This document shows positions 37,028 to 42,429 of a stretch of DNA of 42,429 nucleotides, piece after piece. The notes under the pieces were generated by a model that was given only the letters and a program-made list of their open reading frames with translations, searched no databases and was not told the DNA's origin. The position numbers and the translations under genes are program-made. The stretch is from Ga0077536 sp943370145 (GTDB taxonomy: Bacteria > Pseudomonadota > Gammaproteobacteria > Ga0077536): NCBI GenBank assembly GCA_943370145.1, contig CALRPY020000036.1:1-42429 (forward strand). The letters run 5' to 3'. The stretch's first letter is position 1; every line of letters begins with the position of its first letter.

Positions 37028-38158
37028 ATGAATGTGCCACAGCAGCCCGACCGGGACTTCGAACACCGGCTGGCCTCGCGGATGCTGGACGTGCTGATAC
37101 GAGCCGGGCTGATCCTGGCGATGGTGCTGCTGTGCTACCGGATTTTCGCTCCATTCATGACCCTGCTGGCGTGGGCGGTCATTCTCGCCGTGATGCTCTA
37201 CCCGCTGCACAGGGCGCTCGCCGCGCGCATGGGCGGGCGGCAGGGCTGGGCGGCGACCACGATCGTGGTGCTGGGCCTCGTGCTGATCGTCGCGCCAACC
37301 GCGGTCCTCAGCGGTTCGCTCGGTGACTCGGTACAGCAACTGATCCACGGCGTGCAGCACAACACGCTGCACATACCACCACCGCCCGACGGCGCCGCGA
37401 CCTGGCCGCTGGTGGGCAAGAAGATCCACGCCCTCTGGCTGCAGGCGCATACCGATCTGCCAGCCCTCATCGCCAGCTTGCAACCCAAGGTCGACGCACT
37501 CGCGAAGGCGGCCCTGCGCTTCGTGGCGGGTATCGGCGTCGATGTCCTGAAATTCGTTGCTTCCATGATCATCGCCGGCATCCTGATGGCGTATGGCGGT
37601 GCTGGCGAGCGCGGCAGCCGGGCGGTCTTCTCCCGCGTCGTCGGCAGCGCGCGGGGCAACGAATTCGCGCGCTTGTCGACCCAGACCATCCGCGCCGTCG
37701 CGATGGGCGTGATCGGCATCGCCGTCATCCAGTCCCTGATTGTCGGCCTCGGCCTCATCGTTGCCGGGGTCCCGTGGCCGGGCGCCCTGGCCGCCCTCGT
37801 GCTGGTGCTCGGGATCGCGCAGGTGCCAGCCGCCATCGTCATCCTGCCAGTGATCGGGTACATCTGGTGGAGCGGCCACTATGCCGACGGCGACGCAATC
37901 ATCTATACCGTGATGCTGCTGGTCGGCGCCTCGGCCGACAACGTGCTCAAGCCCCTGATGCTGGGCCGCGGCGTCGACGCGCCGATGCCGGTGGTGCTGA
38001 TAGGCGCGCTGGGTGGCATGGCGACGGCGGGAATTCTCGGCATGTTCGTCGGCGCGACGATCCTCGCGCTGGGCTACCAGGTTTTCATGGGCTGGGTGGA
38101 CGCCAGGCCCGACGGCGGGGATGGCGTCGGGCAGCGCGTGGAAACCCCGTCGACCTGA
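37028..38158 (+). CDS. AI-2E family (PerM-type) membrane transporter
   Basis: This 376-residue inner-membrane protein has about seven or eight hydrophobic segments arranged as in the AI-2E/PerM family: two near the N terminus (26-60), one at 76-96, a large soluble loop (100-165), and a cluster from 168 to 355. The C-terminal motif DNVLKPLMLGRG (304-315) is the family's best signature. Members have been linked to autoinducer-2 export or to Na+/H+ exchange, so the substrate is open. The ATG at 37028 has AGGAGAG 8 nt upstream and is preferred to an upstream frame extension. The gene is convergent with the phospholipase-D-like gene, with 46 nt between the stops. Confidence 0.88.
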   Translation: MNVPQQPDRDFEHRLASRMLDVLIRAGLILAMVLLCYRIFAPFMTLLAWAVILAVMLYPLHRALAARMGGRQGWAATTIVVLGLVLIVAPTAVLSGSLGDSVQQLIHGVQHNTLHIPPPPDGAATWPLVGKKIHALWLQAHTDLPALIASLQPKVDALAKAALRFVAGIGVDVLKFVASMIIAGILMAYGGAGERGSRAVFSRVVGSARGNEFARLSTQTIRAVAMGVIGIAVIQSLIVGLGLIVAGVPWPGALAALVLVLGIAQVPAAIVILPVIGYIWWSGHYADGDAIIYTVMLLVGASADNVLKPLMLGRGVDAPMPVVLIGALGGMATAGILGMFVGATILALGYQVFMGWVDARPDGGDGVGQRVETPST

Positions 38159-38204
38159 GCCCGTGCGGACCCGTTGCGCGGCGCCGTCCGCGCTTCACCG
38201 CCGC

Positions 38205-39674
38205 TCAGAAAGTCGACAGTCCGGTGGCCTCCATGAGGCGGTAGCGCCAGTAGCGCACGCGCGAGTCGTCGCGGAAGCTGTCGAAGGGCGCGGTGTAGCT
38301 TGCGCCGCGCGCAGCGTCGTCCCGCCAGATCCGTTCGAACCAGGCTTCCATCTCCCGCGCCGGCGCGCTGTTGCGCGGCAACGTCAGCTGCACGTTGGTC
38401 TCGAGGTTGTAGTTCCGGATATTGCGCCGCGTGAGGTTCGCCGACCCCAGCGAGGCGACGAGTCGCCCGCCCTGCGTGACGAGGGTCAGCTTGCTGTGGA
38501 ACTGCTCCCCGTGCGTGCGATACCAGCGCACCTGGATGCGTCCGTCGCTGCGCGCGACGAGCTCCCTCGCCACCGGCCGGTTCGGCACGCCGTCCTTCTT
38601 GAGGCCGAAGGCGTCCTTGTTCGGATCGAGCACGAGCCTGACGTCGACGCCGCGTGCCGCCGCCGCGACCAGCGCGTCGACGACGCCGCGATCGGCGAGA
38701 TAGAACATCGCCATCATCAGGCGGTCGCCGTCACCGGCGGTGTCGATGGCCGCGAGCAGCTGGCGACGGATGGACTCCTCGGTGAGGACGCGGACCTCGA
38801 CACGTGCGTCGACAGGGGCGGTGCCACCGCGCGGACGCCCGGTGGCGAGTTCGCCCGTCCAGCCGGAGAAGCGCGCGACCTCGAGTTCCGACGCCAGCAG
38901 CGCGGCCGCGGGTGCGCCGCGCACGCGCAGGCCCACGTTCGAATGCCGGCTGCTCGCGTCATGCGGATTGGCGGACGTGACGACCGCCCACCAGTCGCCG
39001 TCCGCGCGATCGGCAATCACGACCTTGCGATGATTGGCCTTGAAGTTCACGAGCGCGAGCCAGCTGCGCAGCGAGACTTTGGAAACACCCGAGTCGAACG
39101 GATTCGGCAGCCAGGCCGTGCCCGGCGAATTCCCGAACCACTGGATGAGAAGCCGCCACAGCGCGGAATACGCGGGGTTCGAGTCGCGCAGCGTCGCCAG
39201 CGAGGTGCGGACGACGTCGACGCCCTGCGCCGACAGCTCGGCGAGCAGCGCCGACGGCGCGCCGCCGTAGACGTCGTTGATCGGATCGGTGACGAGCAGC
39301 ACCCGCAGCGCGGGACGCGCGCGTTTGCGCGCGAGCACGCGGTCCGCGAGCTCGCGGCTCAGCGCGCGATGCACCTTGCCGTTGTTACCCATCGCGTCGT
39401 TGACCAGGAAGAAGTCGAGCACGAGGAAGCGCTCCGCCTGGTCGACGACTTCGAACACGGCGTCGAAGATCCGCTGTTCGGCAACCGGCGTGCCGGCCGC
39501 GTCGCGCCAGCTCAGGTCATGCAGGAACTCGACGTCGCCCGTCGCCAGCGCCAGCGCACCCGAATCGATGTCCGTGCCCGGCGGCATCGGCTTCTCGACC
39601 TGCCAGCCGGCGGTGGCGAGCCACGCGGCCAGGAACAGGCAGGCGATGCCGCGCCGAGCGCCGCGTCCCGTCAT
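38205..39674 (-). CDS. phospholipase D-like / cardiolipin-synthase-like protein
   Basis: This 489-residue protein has an N-terminal hydrophobic segment (10-24) that should export or anchor it, then two phospholipase D halves. The first HKD motif is complete: His215, Lys217 and Asp222 (NHRKVVIAD), followed by TSANPHD. In the second, His393 and Lys395 (HSKLTLVT) are kept but Thr400 stands at the Asp position; GSANLT follows normally. The family includes cardiolipin synthases and other phosphatidyl-transferring enzymes. The degenerate second motif makes activity uncertain. A G-rich run precedes the ATG. No operon partner is adjacent. Confidence 0.85.
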   Translation of the reverse strand: MTGRGARRGIACLFLAAWLATAGWQVEKPMPPGTDIDSGALALATGDVEFLHDLSWRDAAGTPVAEQRIFDAVFEVVDQAERFLVLDFFLVNDAMGNNGKVHRALSRELADRVLARKRARPALRVLLVTDPINDVYGGAPSALLAELSAQGVDVVRTSLATLRDSNPAYSALWRLLIQWFGNSPGTAWLPNPFDSGVSKVSLRSWLALVNFKANHRKVVIADRADGDWWAVVTSANPHDASSRHSNVGLRVRGAPAAALLASELEVARFSGWTGELATGRPRGGTAPVDARVEVRVLTEESIRRQLLAAIDTAGDGDRLMMAMFYLADRGVVDALVAAAARGVDVRLVLDPNKDAFGLKKDGVPNRPVARELVARSDGRIQVRWYRTHGEQFHSKLTLVTQGGRLVASLGSANLTRRNIRNYNLETNVQLTLPRNSAPAREMEAWFERIWRDDAARGASYTAPFDSFRDDSRVRYWRYRLMEATGLSTF

Positions 39675-39975
39675 CGTCGAACCCCCGGGAATTCAGTGCC
39701 GCGGTTCGGACCGCGCCAGTGTGCGCGGGCACGACCCTGCGCCCGCGTTGCGGTCCCAAGATAGCGCCAGGCGAGGGATCAGAACACCAGTACCGGCTTG
39801 ATCACCTCGCCGCGGTCGGCCTCCCCGCGGCGGCGATGGGATCGCGCGTGAATACCCGCGTTGCCAGGCGCAGCTTTCCCGGGGCTCGACGCCTGACGCT
39901 CGTCGAGGCACATTTACCACCGGCCGCCGTGGCTCGAGCCCGGCACGACGACAGGATATTCCGGGAGCACCGTGC
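39675..39975. other. intergenic region with a possible 3' gene remnant
   Basis: This 301-nt gap separates the divergent phospholipase-D-like and hydratase genes. No promoter stands out. On the minus strand, the frame ending at TGA 39781-39779 reads GEVIKPVLVF just before the stop, which resembles the C terminus of zinc-type alcohol dehydrogenases. The frame upstream of it does not look like protein, so at most it is a decayed fragment. Confidence 0.3.
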
Positions 39976-40764
39976 ATGCAGAACCCATCGATTACCGCCG
40001 AAGAAGCCGCGCGCGATTTGCGCGCGGCGGCCATTACCGGCAAGCCTGTCGCGCCGCTGCGCGAGCGTGTCAGCGGCATCACGCAGGACCTGGCCTACGC
40101 GATCCAGGATACGAACACCCACGAATGGCTGGCGCAGGGCCGGCGCCTCGTCGGCCGCAAGATCGGACTCACCTCGAAGGCCGTGCAGACCCAGCTCGGA
40201 GTCAACCAGCCGGACTTCGGCATGCTGTTCGCCGACATGGCTGTCGGCGACGGCGAACCGATTGCCAGGGGCCGCCTGATCCAGCCCAAGGTCGAAGCGG
40301 AGATTGCGCTGATCCTGCGTCACGATCTCCCCCACGAACGCCACACCTACGCGGACATCATCCGCGCGACCGACTGCGTGCTGCCGGCGATCGAAATCGT
40401 CGACAGCCGCATCGAGGCCTGGAACATCCGCTTCGTCGACACCGTTGCGGACAACGCCTCGAGCGGCCTCTACGTGCTGGGCAGCCGGCCGCGCAGGCTT
40501 GGCGAGGTCGACATCGTCGGCTGCGCGATGCGAATGAAGCGCGGCGACGACATCGTCTCCACCGGCAGCGGCCGCGCCTGCCTCGGCAACCCGCTGACAG
40601 CCGCGGTGTGGCTCGCGGACGTGATGGTCAAATACGGCCGGCCGCTGCAGGCCGGCGACATCGTGCTGACCGGCGCGCTCGGGCCGATGGTCGCGGCACA
40701 GCCCGGGGAGCGCTTCGAAGCGACGGTCGACGGCCTGGGCTCGGTGGTCGCGCACTTCGACTAG
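39976..40764 (+). CDS. 2-keto-4-pentenoate hydratase family enzyme (MhpD type)
   Basis: The family hydrates 2-hydroxypenta-2,4-dienoate to 4-hydroxy-2-oxopentanoate in meta-cleavage pathways; some members are decarboxylases. The 262-residue product has the fumarylacetoacetase-like fold. GRKIGLTSKAVQ includes Lys62. The divalent metal ligands Glu107 and Glu109 (KVEAEIALIL) and Glu140 (LPAIEIVDSR) are intact. GGGAG lies about 10 nt before the ATG. No other meta-cleavage genes are in the window, so the physiological substrate is not clear. Confidence 0.88.
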   Translation: MQNPSITAEEAARDLRAAAITGKPVAPLRERVSGITQDLAYAIQDTNTHEWLAQGRRLVGRKIGLTSKAVQTQLGVNQPDFGMLFADMAVGDGEPIARGRLIQPKVEAEIALILRHDLPHERHTYADIIRATDCVLPAIEIVDSRIEAWNIRFVDTVADNASSGLYVLGSRPRRLGEVDIVGCAMRMKRGDDIVSTGSGRACLGNPLTAAVWLADVMVKYGRPLQAGDIVLTGALGPMVAAQPGERFEATVDGLGSVVAHFD

Positions 40765-40819
40765 TCGTCGCTCCTCCCGTGTGCGGGCCGGGGACGGAAT
40801 TCGCCTCGCCCGTCCCGGG

Positions 40820-40860
40820 GGAGAAAAGGTGTCAGATTTGAAATCTGACACCTTTTCTCC
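40820..40860. repeat. 41-nt palindrome, copy 1 (REP/BIME-like)
   Basis: Two perfect 20-nt arms meet at a single central G (40840). The left arm begins GGAGAAAAGGTGTCAG. An almost identical copy lies 104 nt further on. There is no T tail, so it is not an intrinsic terminator. Short palindromes in intergenic pairs resemble REP/BIME elements spread by REP-associated transposases. Confidence 0.85.
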
Positions 40861-40964
40861 GCTTACAGACTGAAACCTGGGGTTTTCGCGGCACCAGAAG
40901 CCGAATTTTTACCACGGGGGGCACGAAGAAGAGAGGTGGATTGCGGGATGCGCCTCTGTCGAGG

Positions 40965-41005
40965 GGAGAAAAGGTGTCAGATTTAAAATCTGACACCTTT
41001 TCCCC
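40965..41005. repeat. 41-nt palindrome, copy 2 (REP/BIME-like)
   Basis: This copy matches copy 1 except for A at the centre (40985) and a T-to-C change in the right arm (TTTTCCCC instead of TTTTCTCC), which leaves one mismatch in the stem. The 104 nt between the copies (40861-40964) contain no gene; a short segment, CCACGGGGGGCACGAAGAA, looks like a decayed repeat unit. Confidence 0.85.
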
Positions 41006-41157
41006 TGACGATTGTCTGGAACGGCTGGCCTTGGACGCTGCAGACCGTCTGAGCGCAGCGCGGGACACAGTTGCCCGGTGGCCCATCGGCACCCGGACAC
41101 TGGCACCGGCGTCCGAATGAGACCAGGAGACAGCCCGCCCAGCGGGTGAGGGGAGGC

Positions 41158-42273
41158 TTACTCGAAGCCGTAGCGCAGGTACGCCCCGGAAATCGTGTGC
41201 TCGAAGTGCGCCATGCCGGTCGCGCCGCCCGGCCCCGTCATCAGCATCGGGTGCTCGGTGGGCCCGAGCCTGCGTTGTGGCGGCACGTGCGGTGGACCGC
41301 TTTGCGCCGCGCCGGGCGTGACGTCGTAGCTGTCGTGCTCGACGTGTTCGGCGCCGCGCCATATCCCCGCGCTCCCGCCGTCGCGCCAACCGCCGTAGTA
41401 GCCGCCGCCCTGCACGTCGGCCGGGGTGCCGGCGAGGTCGAGTACGTAGCGCCGCGTCACGCCGTCCTCACCATCGAGTTCGAGGGTGCCGCCCACCGGC
41501 CGCCGCGTACCGGGGATGTATTCCAGCGCGTGGCGCACGGCGCCCAGCCGCACCGAGCGGCCGTCGGCGTAATCGAGGCGTCCTTCGAAATCGAGTGCGC
41601 GGCCGTCACTGGTTTCGTGGGTGTTGAAGAAGCCGCAGTGGTCCTCGACCTGGAACGGCACCCACAGGCGCAGCGCGCGCCGCGCGCTCGGGTCGTCGTC
41701 CCGTTCGACGCCGCGGATGCCGGTGGGCACCGCCATCGACGAGCGTACGCCCCAGGAGTGATCGCGCATCGCATGCCAGTGCTCGATCGCGATGTGCTTG
41801 CCGTCGACGATCGCGTGGCCCGTCGCGCGACAGATCTGCGTGTAGCGGATGAGGTCGTTGACCACCGCCCCGTACTTGAAGTGCTGGTAGCGTTCCTCGA
41901 CGAAGGGCGGCGACTGCGCTTCGAGCATCACATCGAACTCGACGCCGGCGGGATTCTCCTCCGCCACCAGCCGCAGTCGCCGCATGGGCTCCACGATCTC
42001 GAAACGAACCGGCCCCACCCGCAGTTCCTCGTAGCGCGGATGCAGCGCCCGCGAAGCGCGCACCGCCGTCTGCCGGTTCGCGTGTGCCACCGAGGCCCAG
42101 CCGTCGATCACGTTCACGTTAGGATGCAGGCGAAGGCCGGTGAAGAAATACCAGCCCGGCGCGTAGAACGCGCAGAAATAGCCGTCGTTGTAGTGCGCGT
42201 CCGAAGTCGCGGCCGTCGCGAACGGCGTCGGCGCCTGGTGGAAGGGGTAGTCGTCGAAAGGCGTTAGTCGCAT
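41158..42273 (-). CDS. conserved protein of unknown function with an RDHSWG motif
   Basis: The 371-residue product has no signal peptide or membrane helix. It is rich in aromatic residues and beta-prone, with an N-terminal YFCAFYAPGWYFFTGLRLHP and a central AMRDHSWGVR (residues 168-177). That motif occurs in large families of uncharacterised, lipocalin-like or hydroxyneurosporene-synthase-like proteins, but I cannot name the family firmly. The ATG at 42273 is chosen because AGGGA lies 8 nt upstream; an in-frame ATG at 42294 and a longer open frame to 42360 exist. The 156 nt from its start to the window edge hold no clear gene. Confidence 0.72.
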   Translation of the reverse strand: MRLTPFDDYPFHQAPTPFATAATSDAHYNDGYFCAFYAPGWYFFTGLRLHPNVNVIDGWASVAHANRQTAVRASRALHPRYEELRVGPVRFEIVEPMRRLRLVAEENPAGVEFDVMLEAQSPPFVEERYQHFKYGAVVNDLIRYTQICRATGHAIVDGKHIAIEHWHAMRDHSWGVRSSMAVPTGIRGVERDDDPSARRALRLWVPFQVEDHCGFFNTHETSDGRALDFEGRLDYADGRSVRLGAVRHALEYIPGTRRPVGGTLELDGEDGVTRRYVLDLAGTPADVQGGGYYGGWRDGGSAGIWRGAEHVEHDSYDVTPGAAQSGPPHVPPQRRLGPTEHPMLMTGPGGATGMAHFEHTISGAYLRYGFE

Positions 42274-42429
42274 CGGGAATCCCTGGGCTGCCATCGGATC
42301 TGCATGGCGATTGGAAGTCGACCTTAGCCGGCGCTCCCGCGAACGTCGAGTCCCCCGCAAGGGGCTGGTGCGACGGCGCCATGGTCGGGCGCGGCGACCG
42401 TGCGCGCTCGAGCACTACAGGGACGTACT

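Noticed and set aside
38165..38191. Hairpin GCGGAC/GTCCGC between the AI-2E and phospholipase-D-like genes
   Set aside because: The 15-nt loop and absence of a T tract make it too weak to call a terminator.
40820..41005. Paired palindromes as a CRISPR array or transcription terminators
   Set aside because: There are only two units with a 104-nt interval and no array. The stems are 20 bp with one-base loops and lack a T tail.

Overview
This window is GC-rich, tightly packed chromosomal DNA from a proteobacterium. The order tpiA-secG-tRNA-Leu(GAG)-nuoA..N, with nuoC and nuoD as separate genes, is typical of beta- and many gammaproteobacteria. The sequence alone does not let me choose between the two classes. 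There is no phage, integrase, intact insertion sequence or CRISPR array.

Region 1 (1-17096) is housekeeping. It holds a 23S rRNA pseudouridine synthase (RluB type, 5' end probably outside the window), triosephosphate isomerase, SecG, tRNA-Leu(GAG), and a complete 14-gene respiratory complex I operon (nuoA-N) with mostly overlapping or closely spaced genes. Region 2 (17104-19112, minus strand) is a small operon of a SCO1/SenC copper chaperone, a PCu(A)C copper chaperone and phosphatidylserine decarboxylase.

Region 3 (19265-36887) is a dense signalling island and the most interesting part. Two paralogous Ser/Thr protein kinases, each with a C-terminal cyclic-nucleotide-binding (CNB) domain, flank a convergent/divergent pgi gene. 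The second kinase overlaps a periplasmic PQQ-type sugar dehydrogenase gene, which overlaps a gene of unknown function. A minus-strand operon follows: a hybrid histidine kinase with a periplasmic solute-binding sensor (1465 aa), a hybrid histidine kinase with an MHYT membrane sensor (1265 aa), and a receiver-linked class III adenylate cyclase whose TTG start is coupled to the kinase stop codon. A response regulator with an HD-GYP (c-di-GMP phosphodiesterase) output is divergent from this operon. Read together, the genes suggest a relay: membrane sensing, His-Asp phosphorelay, cAMP production, and cyclic-nucleotide-controlled Ser/Thr kinases, with a c-di-GMP branch. The catalytic and ligand-binding residues of each step are visible, but the links between steps are inferred.

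Region 4 (37028-42429) holds an AI-2E family membrane protein, an exported or membrane-anchored phospholipase-D-like protein with one degenerate HKD motif, a 2-keto-4-pentenoate hydratase family enzyme, two copies of a 41-nt near-perfect palindrome (REP/BIME-like), and a conserved protein of unknown function.
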